Source: Prevotellaceae bacterium (GTDB lineage Bacteria > Bacteroidota > Bacteroidia > Bacteroidales > Bacteroidaceae). Taken from it: a stretch of DNA of 64,000 nt. The notes beneath the pieces are model-generated. The model had not been told where the DNA came from, ran no database searches, and worked only from the letters and a program-made list of their open reading frames with translations. Positions 10,505 to 20,427 of this stretch are shown here, one piece after another (positions within the stretch are counted from its first letter, which is position 1; every line of letters begins with the position of its first letter). Location of the stretch: the NCBI GenBank assembly GCA_021204865.1, contig JAJPYQ010000032.1, positions 33,014 through 97,013 on the forward strand. Direction: 5' to 3'. A program made the translations under genes and the position numbers.

Positions 10505-11397
10505 TCTACAGCCCGAAGTCGGGCATCAAGCGCACCCACCGCCGCTGGGAGGAGATACGCCTGCTGCTCGAAGAGAGGGGCGTACGTTACGACTTCGTGC
10601 AGAGCGAGGGCAGCGGCTCGGAGCGCAGGCTTGCGGCTATGCTCGCCCAGAACGGCTATGAGACGATAGTGATGGTTGGAGGGGACATAGCCCTGAGCCA
10701 CGCAGTCAACGGCATAGCCTCCGTCGATGTTGGTCTGCTCAGTAAGCTGAGGCTCGGTGTCATCCCGAACGGGCACGTCAACGACTTCGCCTCCTACTGG
10801 GGCTTAAGGGACGATGACCCGCGGCTCTCGGTGGAGACGCTCGTCGGGGGCAGGGTGCGGAGGGTTGACCTCGGAGTAGTGGAAGGGGAGGCGGGCAGGC
10901 AGTTCTTCCTCAATTGCGTGAACGTGGGGCTCGTCGCCAGCATAGCCGACCTAAGGCACAAGACTTACCGCTTCTGGGGCTTGTCAAGTCTTAGCTACCT
11001 GAGCAGCATGTTCCTGCTCCTCTTCCAGCGGATGGAGACGAGGATGAAGCTCGCCGTCAACCACGAGACTATCGAGGAGCGACTGATGTCAGTGTGCATA
11101 AGCAACTGCCGCGGCTACGGGCAGACACCCAACGCAGTGCCTTATAACGGGATGCTCGACGTGTCCGTCATCTCCTGCCCGCAGGTGAGGCAGCTGTTCG
11201 TCGGCTTGTCGCTGCTCCAGCAGAGGCGTTTCCTCGCCTTCCGCCACGTGCGTCCCTTCCGCTCCGGGAAGCCCGTGCGTGTCCTCGAGACTGGGCAGGC
11301 CCGTGTGAGCGTCGACGGCTTGGTGTGCCCGCAGCTCAAGGCTCCCTTCCGCGTCAGCGTGCAGAGGGAGGCCGTCAACTTCATTATACCGGCTTAA
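10486..11397 (+). CDS. Diacylglycerol/lipid kinase family protein
   Basis: DAGK-like fold with GGD motif (VMVGGDIALSHAVNGIA), VIPNGHVNDFA; overlaps miaA end. Confidence 0.7.
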   Translation: MDRWGIIYSPKSGIKRTHRRWEEIRLLLEERGVRYDFVQSEGSGSERRLAAMLAQNGYETIVMVGGDIALSHAVNGIASVDVGLLSKLRLGVIPNGHVNDFASYWGLRDDDPRLSVETLVGGRVRRVDLGVVEGEAGRQFFLNCVNVGLVASIADLRHKTYRFWGLSSLSYLSSMFLLLFQRMETRMKLAVNHETIEERLMSVCISNCRGYGQTPNAVPYNGMLDVSVISCPQVRQLFVGLSLLQQRRFLAFRHVRPFRSGKPVRVLETGQARVSVDGLVCPQLKAPFRVSVQREAVNFIIPA

Positions 11398-11449
11398 TCG
11401 CGAGTGCTATAGCCTGTTATACAGGCGTTACGAAGGGTGTATAAGAGGC

Positions 11450-13903
11450 TTAACGCGTCTCCAGTTTGAGTGTCTTCTTGAGCGAGGGCGTGCTGAGGTT
11501 GAGCGTCACCTTGCCCGCCTCGCGCTTGGAGCGCAGGATGACCTGCATGTAGCCTTGGCGCATGTTCTTCGTCGTAACGTCGTGGAAGAGATCGTCGGTA
11601 TAGTGGTCGGCGTTGTCCATGGCGAGGAAGGTCGCCGCCCCCGACACGGTGACGGTCATCGGCTCTGAGAACGAGGGCACTTGCCTGCCCTTGCTGTCCA
11701 CAGCGTAGACGTTGATGTACTGAAGGTCCATCCCGTCCGCCTTCCAGCCGTCAGGGGTCTCCGCCTCCACACGCAGCCCCGCTGCCTTGCCTGCCGTCTC
11801 TATCTGGTGACGTGCCACCTCCTCCCCTCCGTTGTAGGCCACAGCCAAGAGCGTGCCTCCCTTGCCGTAAGGCACGTCCTTCCACGTGATTATGCCTCGC
11901 TTGAACACGTCCGTCGTGTCGTTCGCTTGCCTCCCGAGGCTCTCGCCGTTGTCGATGAGTTCAACCTCCTCTGCGTTGGTGAAGGTGGTGACGTCCACGA
12001 GGCTGCCCTCTCGGCAGTTCCAGAAGGAGGTGTACGTCTTCTGTCCTACGCTAACATCGTTCCAGTCCTGGCTCTCCTCGCCCGTCTTGATGCCTATTCT
12101 GACCACGGGCTCCTCGGGCTGGAACGCTCCCTTGATGAGGTAAGCCTGAGGGTAGGGCTGGAGGGTGTGGGAGAAGAAGCTGTAGTTCCAGCCCTTCTTC
12201 GGCCACTTGTCCGCCTCCCCCCAGTATTCTATCGCTCCCCAGTAAGCCAGCCCTACGGTGCGGTCTCTGTCCATGCCGTAGAAGGGCGCTTGCAGCTGGT
12301 TGGTCACCGCCTCGCTCTGGTAGAGGATGAGGTCGGGCTTGTACTCGAAGTACTTGGGGTAGCAGTCCCATTGGTAGTTGAAGCTGTTAACCTCCGTGGC
12401 GCAGCCAAGCTCGGGAGGGGCGAAGTAGGTCTTGAACTCCTTCTCCTCACGGATTGCGCCTGCCCTTGCCGGGAACTGGGCGACGGTTGTCTTGCGTGTG
12501 GGGTCGTAGCGCTTCACCATCTCATTGAAGATGCGGTAGGTGGTTATGCCCCAGTCGTTGGTGTCGTAGCCGTTCCAGCCGTCTCTCGTCTGAAGCTCGT
12601 TGCCCAAGCTCCAGAGGACGACGCTCGGGCAGTTGCGGTCTCTCGTCACCCACTCTCGGATAAGGCTTGGCCAAAGCTGCATGAAGGGCTCTCTGCCTCC
12701 CCAGTATTCGTTGTCGCTCCACTTGTCTATAAGCTCGTCGACCACCAGTATGCCAAGCCTGTCGCAGAGGCGTGTCAGGCTCTCGCTGTAAGGATTGTGG
12801 CTGCAGCGTATGCTGTTGTAGCCGAACGCCTTCATCTGCCTTAGCTGCCGCTCCAAACCCTTGTCGAAGGCGGCCGCCCCGAGCGCCCCGAGGTCGTGGT
12901 GGTTGGCAATGCCCTTGAGGAACACCTTCCTGCCGTTGAGCCTGAAGCCGAACTCGGGGGAGAACTCAAGGGTGCGAACGCCAAAGCTTTCCTGCCTGCG
13001 GTCTACAAGCACAGAGTCGGCGAAGACCTCAACGTCGACGGTGTAGAGATAGGGCGTGTCCAAGTCCCACCGCTTGGGAGTGGGTATGGTCATCAGGGGC
13101 AGGCGTAGCTCGTCGTGGGTGTGCTTGGTCAATTGGTTCATAGTGTCCTGCACCGAGGAGATGGCGTAGCCCTCAGCGTTCCACAGGGTAGCCCTGACGA
13201 GGGTGTTGTGCCTCTTGAAGCCGCACACGTCCACTTGCACTTGCACTGTCGCCTCCTCGTCGCTAACCTCGGGGGTAGTGACGTAGATGCCGTGCCTGCC
13301 GATGTGCGTCGGGTTCTGAAGCAACAAGTAGACATCACGGAAGATGCCTCCTCCCGTATACCAACGGCTGCCGTTCCTCTTGCCAGTGCTGGCGTAGACG
13401 GCGACCACGTTGTCCTCCCCGTAGGCGAGGTACTTGCTTATCTCCGCCTCGAAGCCGCAGTAGCCGTATTCGCTTGAGGCTACCTTCTGCCCGTTGACGT
13501 ACACGTCGCTGTAGTACATCACGCCCCCGAAGTCAAGCACGACCTCCTTTCCTTGCCACGAGGTCTCTGCCTTGAAGGTCTTCCTGTACCAGCCTTCGCA
13601 CATAGGCTTGAAGCCACGTGCGCCGCCAGCCTCCTCGTCCCAAGGCTGCTCGAACTGGAAGTCGTGGGGAAGGTCGAGCGTTCGCCACGCCGTGTCGTCG
13701 AAGTCCCTCTCGCTTGCCCCCTCGGGGTTGCCAAGCTGGAAGCGCCAGTCGAAGTTGAAGAGTGTCTTCTGCTGCTTGGCGAAGGAGGAGAAGTCCACGT
13801 TGGTCTCGGCGGCTTGCTCCGCCTGCCTCTCGTATTGCTGCGCCCTTGCGCTTAGGGGCAGCAGGCAAGACACTAATAATAAGGTAAGGGTATGCTTGTT
13901 CAT
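11450..13903 (-). CDS. Glycoside hydrolase family 2 protein (beta-galactosidase-like)
   Basis: GH2 features: FNFDWRFQLG, DLPHDFQFEQP, NSIRCSHNPYSESLTRLCDRLGILVVDE, VVLWSLGNE. Confidence 0.9.
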   Translation of the reverse strand: MNKHTLTLLLVSCLLPLSARAQQYERQAEQAAETNVDFSSFAKQQKTLFNFDWRFQLGNPEGASERDFDDTAWRTLDLPHDFQFEQPWDEEAGGARGFKPMCEGWYRKTFKAETSWQGKEVVLDFGGVMYYSDVYVNGQKVASSEYGYCGFEAEISKYLAYGEDNVVAVYASTGKRNGSRWYTGGGIFRDVYLLLQNPTHIGRHGIYVTTPEVSDEEATVQVQVDVCGFKRHNTLVRATLWNAEGYAISSVQDTMNQLTKHTHDELRLPLMTIPTPKRWDLDTPYLYTVDVEVFADSVLVDRRQESFGVRTLEFSPEFGFRLNGRKVFLKGIANHHDLGALGAAAFDKGLERQLRQMKAFGYNSIRCSHNPYSESLTRLCDRLGILVVDELIDKWSDNEYWGGREPFMQLWPSLIREWVTRDRNCPSVVLWSLGNELQTRDGWNGYDTNDWGITTYRIFNEMVKRYDPTRKTTVAQFPARAGAIREEKEFKTYFAPPELGCATEVNSFNYQWDCYPKYFEYKPDLILYQSEAVTNQLQAPFYGMDRDRTVGLAYWGAIEYWGEADKWPKKGWNYSFFSHTLQPYPQAYLIKGAFQPEEPVVRIGIKTGEESQDWNDVSVGQKTYTSFWNCREGSLVDVTTFTNAEEVELIDNGESLGRQANDTTDVFKRGIITWKDVPYGKGGTLLAVAYNGGEEVARHQIETAGKAAGLRVEAETPDGWKADGMDLQYINVYAVDSKGRQVPSFSEPMTVTVSGAATFLAMDNADHYTDDLFHDVTTKNMRQGYMQVILRSKREAGKVTLNLSTPSLKKTLKLETR

Positions 13904-15378
13904 TTCGCCTTGATTGAGTCGTTGTTAACCACTGCCGCCAGCTCCTGCGGGCGCACCTTGACGGGTCCCTTCATAAACTCAGGTATGTTGTAGGACCGAA
14001 GTAGCTCACGGTGGTACTCGGGGTACTTAGAGGGAAGCTCGAAGGGCTTCGTGCCTCTGCCCTCTGCGTCTATGTGGGCGATGAAGGGGCGAGTGTAGTT
14101 GCCGTCCGTGCGCCTGCTGCTGAAGATGACCCACCGTCCGTTGCTGCTCCACGTGTGGTAGCTCTCCACGTTGTCGGAGTTAAGCTCCTTCATCGGGCGC
14201 ACCTCCTTCGTCGCAAGGTTCATAAGGTAAAGGTCAGCGTCGGTGTGCCATATATGGAAGACACCGAAGCGCCCCATCGTGAACATCAGCCATCGCCCGT
14301 CGGGACTTACCCTTGGCAGCGTGGCGCTCATAGAGTCGGCGGCAGCGTCGTACACCAGTTCCCGCTCTCCGAAGGAGCGTGTCTTGAGGTCGAAGGGGCG
14401 GCGGTAGAGGCTGTAGCGCACCTGCTGGTAGTTCACTATCATATCGAACTCCTTGCTCACGCCCTCCGTCGTGTCCGCCCTCTCGTAGTGGGCGGAGCAG
14501 TAGTACAGCCACTTGCCGTCGGGGCTCCAGTGTGGGAAGCAGTCGAGGTTGTTGGTGTCCTTCTCCAAGGGCAGCACCTCGTGTCGGTCGATGTCATAGA
14601 GCATAAGGTCGCTGTACGTGTCCTGCACCTCAATCTTCTGCACGTCGTTGGTGTGGAACGACTGCCCTGTATGGTTGGTGGAGTAGGCTATGAGCTTCTC
14701 CGTCGGGTGCCAAGCAGGGTAGACGCCAGCGCTCACCGTCTTGCCCGTCACGAGGTCAATGCGCTCCGTCTTGCCGTCGTAGCTTATGATGGTGCCGCCC
14801 TTAGCCTGACGTACGTGGAACTGCATACGGTCAGGGTTGTAGTTCTGATAGGCGTGGCAGTTGATGCACTGCCCGTCCTTCTCGTTGCTGTTAATCATAT
14901 TGCCGTAGATGACGCTCTCGTCGTACGTCTCGAGGCAGCGTTGGCAGATGGTCAGGTCCTCGTAGGTGACGTAGGAGGGGGCGATGAGGCGGTAGGAGAT
15001 GTAGGGGTCTATGCTGTCGGGGGAGATGACGATGCTGAACGGCTTCATCCGTGTCCACCTGCCTTGGTTCTTAAGGAACACCTCGGCTGTCACCGTCCCC
15101 TTAAGCTGCCTCCACTGCTTCTCCTTAGGGCAGATGTCAGGGCCGCTAAGCACTATCTCCGTCTCGCCGTCGCTTAGGCGGCAGAGGCTTTGCTCCGCCT
15201 CGCTGTCGATGTGGAAGGTTAGGGGAGCGATGTTCACAGGCACGGTCACGTCCCTGTAGTCAGGGTAGATCATTGCCTCCTGCCTGCTTTGGGTGTAGTC
15301 GTGAGGCACGCTTGCCCTCTTGCACGAGAGGGGTAGGGCAGAGAGCAGGATAATATATAAGGTGTGAGATGCTTTCAT
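13900..15378 (-). CDS. TolB/PD40-like beta-propeller lipoprotein with CxxC and CxxCH motifs
   Basis: Lipobox-like N-terminus (LLSALPLSC); WSPDGKWLYY and SPDGRWLMF propeller repeats; CQRC and CINCH motifs. Confidence 0.65.
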   Translation of the reverse strand: MKASHTLYIILLSALPLSCKRASVPHDYTQSRQEAMIYPDYRDVTVPVNIAPLTFHIDSEAEQSLCRLSDGETEIVLSGPDICPKEKQWRQLKGTVTAEVFLKNQGRWTRMKPFSIVISPDSIDPYISYRLIAPSYVTYEDLTICQRCLETYDESVIYGNMINSNEKDGQCINCHAYQNYNPDRMQFHVRQAKGGTIISYDGKTERIDLVTGKTVSAGVYPAWHPTEKLIAYSTNHTGQSFHTNDVQKIEVQDTYSDLMLYDIDRHEVLPLEKDTNNLDCFPHWSPDGKWLYYCSAHYERADTTEGVSKEFDMIVNYQQVRYSLYRRPFDLKTRSFGERELVYDAAADSMSATLPRVSPDGRWLMFTMGRFGVFHIWHTDADLYLMNLATKEVRPMKELNSDNVESYHTWSSNGRWVIFSSRRTDGNYTRPFIAHIDAEGRGTKPFELPSKYPEYHRELLRSYNIPEFMKGPVKVRPQELAAVVNNDSIKAK

Positions 15379-15392
15379 AGTGGTGTATGGCT

Positions 15393-17351
15393 TCAGTTAG
15401 TCTTTTGGTCGCGCTCAAGGAAGTAGAAGTAGAAGAAGGTGTCTCCGAACTGTGGGTAGAAGGCGCGCTTCTTTTGCTCGTCCGTCATGCTGCCGCACTG
15501 GGTGTTGAAGTTCATAAAGTCTTGGTAGCGCTGCTTAACGTTAGGGTCGAAGGGTATCTTCTCGAGGGCTTGGGCGTTGGTCAGCCCTGGCCACAGCTCG
15601 CTCTCACGCTGGGGCTCGAGCATAGAGTAGAGGTAGGCTGCCTCCTGGTAGTGGGTAGGCACTCGGAAGCCGTCCTCCGTCTGGTGCATCCCGATGTACT
15701 GGTGGAAGCGTGGCCAGAAGAGGGAGATGTCCTTCATCAGCATAGCGCAGATGAGCGTCATCTCTTGGTAATAGGGGTCTGCGCCTTGCCCTGAGGAGAA
15801 GGTGCGAAGCAGGTATAGCTCCACCAGCGTCTTGTCCCCGTCGAGACGGTCGGTGAAGACGGACATCGGCATTATCGGCTTGAACTCCTCGTCCTCTGCC
15901 ATCAGCTCGGGCCTTCCGAGGTACTGCTCGTAGTGCCGTGCCCAAGCCTTATGGTTGCGTGTCATCTCGAGCAGGCGCAGGTACTTGCGGGCCACCTCCC
16001 ACTCCTTCGAGACGAGGCTGCTCTTAGCCATGTACTTAAGCACGTTGGCGTTCCACCCGTACTCTACGCCGTCCTCCATGCACCATCGGTAGCAGAACTG
16101 CTCCTTGCCGTAGAAGTAGTAGAGCATCTTGCCGCCCACCTGCGTTATGTGGATGGGCGACACCTGATGGCTGAAGTGCTTGTCGAGGGGCAGGTGCACC
16201 ACGGTGTCACGTCCCTCCGCCTTCGTCACTGTGCAGTGGTAGCCGCAAAGGCAGTATTGCTCCGAGCCCTCAGGGTAGCGGAACATCTCGTCTCCCGCCC
16301 TTCCGAGGCGGAAGAGGGCGAGGTTCTTCTCCATCACCATAAGCCTCGACGGGGGCATCTGCTCCCCTATGGTGTTGTCACGCATAGCGCGGAGCACCCC
16401 CTCCCAGTCCATACGCTCTATGCAGTTCATCATACGCGCCTCCTTCAGGAAGTTAGTGTCCATGTACCAGCGCGACAGCAGTCCCCAGCCGCCAAGGCAG
16501 ACGAGCACCACCGCCGCTGCCCACGCCAAGGCTTGGCGGCGGCGCATAGGGCGCATCCACGAGAAGACCAGCGGAGGCAGGAAGGAGAGGGCAAGGGCGT
16601 AGTAGGCAAGTCGGAACTCAGGGAAGTCGGTCTGGGCAAGGCTCATGCACGGCATCGCCGCACGGTACACCTCCGTCCTCATCACCTGCGTGTAAGCCCA
16701 CTGGTAGTACAGCTGCGGCACTATCAGCACAAGGGCGACGGCGAGGCAGGCGTACGTTATCTGCTGCCCGCGACTGGCGTTGGGGTAGCGCTTAAGCCCC
16801 AGCAGCAGCACGGCGAGGAAGCTCCAAGCCCCCATCAAGGGATAGCCTGCCCCCGCCACCACCGCGATATATAGGCAGCGCCACCAGCCACGGGTGTGCT
16901 TCGCGGGAGGTTGCAGCAGCAGGGACACGAGCACGCCTAACGTCGGCACCCAAGCCCAGCCCTGAAGCTTGGAGTGGTATATCCAGTAGCCCGACTGCAC
17001 GAGAGCCGTCTCTATCGCCAAGAGGGGCAGCAGGGCGAACAGGACCCTCGCCCCTCTGAGGCGGAACGCGCAGCAGAGCAGGGCGGCCGTCAAGAGCCAA
17101 GCCACGCAGAGCAGCAGCACCCCTAAGCCCGGCTGCTGGAAGTATTGGGTCATGAGGGCGGCCAGCCAAGTGAGCGTGCCGCCGGGGTACTTGCAGCTTG
17201 TCTCATAGAACAGGCGGGTGGGCAGGAAGAGCGACAGCTCCTCGACGCGGACGAGCACCTCGCCCCAGCGCCTCAGCAGCATAATGCCCATCGCGGCGAC
17301 TGACAGCGCGACGAGGAGGTAGGGAAAGGCTTTCGAGAGTAGGCGTTTCAT
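15393..17351 (-). CDS. Polytopic membrane protein with large C-terminal soluble domain (resembles DUF6057 family)
   Basis: Multiple TM segments in the N-terminal half; start placed at MKRLLSKAF because upstream M overlaps the putative promoter. Confidence 0.55.
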   Translation of the reverse strand: MKRLLSKAFPYLLVALSVAAMGIMLLRRWGEVLVRVEELSLFLPTRLFYETSCKYPGGTLTWLAALMTQYFQQPGLGVLLLCVAWLLTAALLCCAFRLRGARVLFALLPLLAIETALVQSGYWIYHSKLQGWAWVPTLGVLVSLLLQPPAKHTRGWWRCLYIAVVAGAGYPLMGAWSFLAVLLLGLKRYPNASRGQQITYACLAVALVLIVPQLYYQWAYTQVMRTEVYRAAMPCMSLAQTDFPEFRLAYYALALSFLPPLVFSWMRPMRRRQALAWAAAVVLVCLGGWGLLSRWYMDTNFLKEARMMNCIERMDWEGVLRAMRDNTIGEQMPPSRLMVMEKNLALFRLGRAGDEMFRYPEGSEQYCLCGYHCTVTKAEGRDTVVHLPLDKHFSHQVSPIHITQVGGKMLYYFYGKEQFCYRWCMEDGVEYGWNANVLKYMAKSSLVSKEWEVARKYLRLLEMTRNHKAWARHYEQYLGRPELMAEDEEFKPIMPMSVFTDRLDGDKTLVELYLLRTFSSGQGADPYYQEMTLICAMLMKDISLFWPRFHQYIGMHQTEDGFRVPTHYQEAAYLYSMLEPQRESELWPGLTNAQALEKIPFDPNVKQRYQDFMNFNTQCGSMTDEQKKRAFYPQFGDTFFYFYFLERDQKTN

Positions 17352-17381
17352 GTCTTCGGTTAAGGTGATGAACAGTTGGCG

Positions 17382-17389
17382 CAAAGGTA
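17382..17389 (-). promoter_or_regulatory. -7 element TACCTTTG for the membrane protein/PD40/GH2 operon
   Basis: TAnnTTTG on minus strand. Confidence 0.5.
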
Positions 17390-17429
17390 GGCAATTCCTC
17401 CTTCAATGGCAAGACTGACAGCAAGTTTC

Positions 17430-17496
17430 CGCGAAGAGGAGCGGCTGGTCGTCGCGAAGAGGAGCGGCTGGTCGTCGCGAAGAGGAGCGGCTGGTC
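17430..17496. repeat. Three-unit 23-bp tandem array (CGCGAAGAGGAGCGGCTGGTCGT)
   Basis: Identical cores at 17430, 17453, 17476. Confidence 0.9.
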
Positions 17497-17521
17497 TTTT
17501 GCGGCTTATACCTTATATATA

Positions 17522-18283
17522 TTAGGGACGCTGCCTGCGCCTGAACTCAGCGCAGACTATCGCCGCGGCCATCGCCACATTGAGGCTTTCCACCGTAGGG
17601 GACTGGGCAGGGTAGGGCGGGATGACGAGCCGGCGGCTGACCAGGCGACTGAGGCCCGGGCGGATGCCCCTCCCCTCGTTGCCAAGGAGGATGACGCCCG
17701 TCCCGCCCAGCTCCGCGCTGTAGATGTCCTCGCCGCTGAGGAAGGTGCCGTAGATGTCTCCACCGAAGGCTCGCAACTGCGCCTCAAGGTCGATGTACTG
17801 GACGCGCACCCGTGCCAAAGCACCCATGGTGGCTTGAACGGCCTTGGGGCTGAACACGTCGGCGGTGTCCGTGGAGCAGAACACGCGCCTCAGCCCGAAC
17901 CAGTCCGCCAGCCTGACGATGGTACCGAGGTTGCCGGGGTCTTGCACGCAGTCCAGCGCCAGCGTCAGCTCGTGGGTTGCCACGTCCTCGAGCCGCTCCT
18001 GCCACCGGGGGAGACTGAAGATGGCGATGACCTCCTGCGGGTGCTGCTGCAAGGAGGCACGGCGCAGCTCCTCAGGGCTTACTATGACGGGCGTGACCCC
18101 AGGGGGCAGCAGGGCGGCGTTGCGCTCAGCCCACCCCTCGAGGCAGATGACACGGTGGAGGGTGAACGAGGGCATAAGCTCTCCCACGAGCTTGCCGCCC
18201 TCCGCGAGGAACAGCCCCTCCTTGAGGCGACACTTGCGCCCCTCGAGGCTCTTGATGGTACGCACAAGGCTCTTGCTGATCAT
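17522..18283 (-). CDS. TrmH/SpoU-family RNA 2'-O-methyltransferase
   Basis: LDCVQDPGNLGTIVRLADWFG, VILLGNEGRGI, IPPYPAQSPTVESLNVAMAAAIVCAEF; start at MISKSLVRTI. Confidence 0.9.
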   Translation of the reverse strand: MISKSLVRTIKSLEGRKCRLKEGLFLAEGGKLVGELMPSFTLHRVICLEGWAERNAALLPPGVTPVIVSPEELRRASLQQHPQEVIAIFSLPRWQERLEDVATHELTLALDCVQDPGNLGTIVRLADWFGLRRVFCSTDTADVFSPKAVQATMGALARVRVQYIDLEAQLRAFGGDIYGTFLSGEDIYSAELGGTGVILLGNEGRGIRPGLSRLVSRRLVIPPYPAQSPTVESLNVAMAAAIVCAEFRRRQRP

Positions 18284-18360
18284 CGCCTGCAAAGGTAGCG
18301 AATAAAGGCAAGCGGGTACACTAATCAGGCGAAAGCTTTGGACTAATGCCCCTTTCTCCT

Positions 18361-18368
18361 TACCTTTG
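18361..18368 (+). promoter_or_regulatory. -7 element TACCTTTG upstream of serC
   Basis: TAnnTTTG 40 bp upstream of start. Confidence 0.5.
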
Positions 18369-18407
18369 CCACCGGAAACACCTAACACAATAAGCAACTA
18401 CACACAA

Positions 18408-19478
18408 ATGATGAAGCACAATTTCAACGCAGGCCCCTCGAAGCTGCCCATCGACGTGATGAGGGCGGTGAGCGCGGCCTGTCTCGACTTCGAGAACAGT
18501 GGCCTCTCCCTGATGGAGATGAGCCACAGGGCGAAGAACTTCCAGCCAGTGGTCGACGAGGCGGTACAGCTCTTCCGTGAGCTGCTCAGCATACCAGAGG
18601 GGTACAGCGTGCTGTTCCTCGGCGGCGGGGCGAGCCTCGAGTTCTGCATGGTGCCCTATAACTTCCTCGAGCATAAGGCAGCCTACCTCAACACCGGCGT
18701 GTGGGCTAAGAAGGCGATGGCGGAGGCCAAGCTCTTCGGGGAGACGGTGGAGGTGGCAAGCAGCGCCGACACCACTTACAACTACATCCCGAAGGGCTAC
18801 ACCGTGCCCTCGGACGCGGACTACTTCCACGTGACGACCAACAACACCATCTACGGCACGGAGCTGCACCGTGACCTCGACTCCCCCGTGCCTATGATAG
18901 CCGACATGAGCAGCGACATCTTCTCACGCCCCGTGGACGTTAGCAAGTACAACTGCATATACGGCGGGGCGCAGAAGAACCTCTCGATGGCAGGCGTGAC
19001 CTTCGTCATCGTCAAGGACGACGCACTGGGCAAGGTGACAAGACCCATTCCCACGATGCTCGACTACCGCACGCACGTGAAAGGCGGCTCTATGTTCAAC
19101 ACGCCCCCGACGGTGCCCATCTACTGCGCCCTTCAGACGCTAAGGTGGATTAAGCGTGAGGGCGGCGTCGAGGAGATGCAGCGCAGGGCGGAGGCTAAGG
19201 CAGCCCTGCTGTACGGCGAGATAGAGCGCAACAAGCTGTTCCGCCCGACGGTCCTCAACCCCGACGACCGCTCCTATATGAACATCTGCTTCGTGATGAG
19301 CGAGGAGTACAAGGAATTGGAGGCAGGTTTCCTCAGCTTCGCCACAGAGCGAGGGATGGTGGGCGTGAAGGGTCACCGAAGCGTGGGAGGCTTCCGCGCC
19401 AGCTGCTACAACGCGGTAACCATCGACGACGTGAAGGCCCTTGTGGAGTGTATGCAGGAGTTCGAGAGGCAACATTAA
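18408..19478 (+). CDS. serC: Phosphoserine aminotransferase
   Basis: [44 protein letters not shown]. Confidence 0.96.
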   Translation: MMKHNFNAGPSKLPIDVMRAVSAACLDFENSGLSLMEMSHRAKNFQPVVDEAVQLFRELLSIPEGYSVLFLGGGASLEFCMVPYNFLEHKAAYLNTGVWAKKAMAEAKLFGETVEVASSADTTYNYIPKGYTVPSDADYFHVTTNNTIYGTELHRDLDSPVPMIADMSSDIFSRPVDVSKYNCIYGGAQKNLSMAGVTFVIVKDDALGKVTRPIPTMLDYRTHVKGGSMFNTPPTVPIYCALQTLRWIKREGGVEEMQRRAEAKAALLYGEIERNKLFRPTVLNPDDRSYMNICFVMSEEYKELEAGFLSFATERGMVGVKGHRSVGGFRASCYNAVTIDDVKALVECMQEFERQH

Positions 19479-19503
19479 GACTAACTAAAGGAGACAACGA
19501 GAC

Positions 19504-20427
19504 ATGACTAAGGTGCTTGTGGCGACAGAGAAGCCTTTCAGTAGGGTAGCTGTCGAAGGGATAAAGGAAGTGACCGACGCTGCCGGCTATGAGCTGGCTC
19601 TGCTGGAGAAGTACACGGACAAGGGGCAGCTGCTCCAGGCGGTGGCAGACGCTGACGCATTGATTGTGCGGTCGGACAAGGTGGACGCTGACGTACTGGC
19701 GGCTGCCAAGAAGCTTAAGATAGTAGTACGAGCCGGGGCAGGGTTCGACAACCTCGACCTTAAGGCTTGCACGGCGCACAACGTGGTGGCGATGAACACC
19801 CCTGGGCAGAACGCCAACAGCGTGGCTGAGCTTGTGTTCGGTCTGCTGGTCTTCTGCGTGCGCAACTTCTTCAACGGTAGCAGCGGCACGGAGCTTAAGG
19901 GCAAGAAGCTGGGCATCCTCGCCTTCGGCAACGTGGGCAGGAACGTGGCGCGCATTGCCAAGGGCTTCGGCATGGAGGTATGCGCCTTCGACGCTTACTG
20001 CCCCGCCAGCGTCATAGAGGAGGCCGGGGTGAAGGCAGTGCCTGACCAGGAGACTCTCTTCGACGAGTGTGACATCGTGAGCCTGCACATACCGGCGACA
20101 CCCGAGACCCTCAAGAGCATCAACAAGGCTCTGGTGGGAAGGATGAGGAAAGGCGGCATCCTGGTGAACACCGCCCGCAAGGAGGTGGTCGACGAGGAGG
20201 GGCTGCTCAGCCTTATGCAGGAGCGCGCCGACCTCAGGTACCTTACAGACATCAAGCCCGACACTGACGCTGCTTTCTCGGAGAAGTGCGCAGGCCGCTA
20301 CTTCGCCACGCCTAAGAAGATGGGGGCGCAGACAGCCGAGGCTAACGCCAACGCAGGGGTTGCCGCCGCAAAGCAGATAGTGGGCTTCCTTAAGGAAGGC
20401 ATAACCAAGTATCAGCTTAACAAGTAG
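19504..20427 (+). CDS. serA: D-3-phosphoglycerate dehydrogenase
   Basis: VRAGAGFDNLDLKAC, GILAFGNVGRNVARIAKGFGM, GGILVNTARKEVVDEEGL; follows serC. Confidence 0.9.
   Translation: MTKVLVATEKPFSRVAVEGIKEVTDAAGYELALLEKYTDKGQLLQAVADADALIVRSDKVDADVLAAAKKLKIVVRAGAGFDNLDLKACTAHNVVAMNTPGQNANSVAELVFGLLVFCVRNFFNGSSGTELKGKKLGILAFGNVGRNVARIAKGFGMEVCAFDAYCPASVIEEAGVKAVPDQETLFDECDIVSLHIPATPETLKSINKALVGRMRKGGILVNTARKEVVDEEGLLSLMQERADLRYLTDIKPDTDAAFSEKCAGRYFATPKKMGAQTAEANANAGVAAAKQIVGFLKEGITKYQLNK

Noticed and set aside
10486-11397. Novel enzyme because GGDGT is replaced by GGDIA in the lipid kinase
   Set aside because: Divergent GGD motifs occur in this family and the rest of the protein fits; not strong enough to report as unusual
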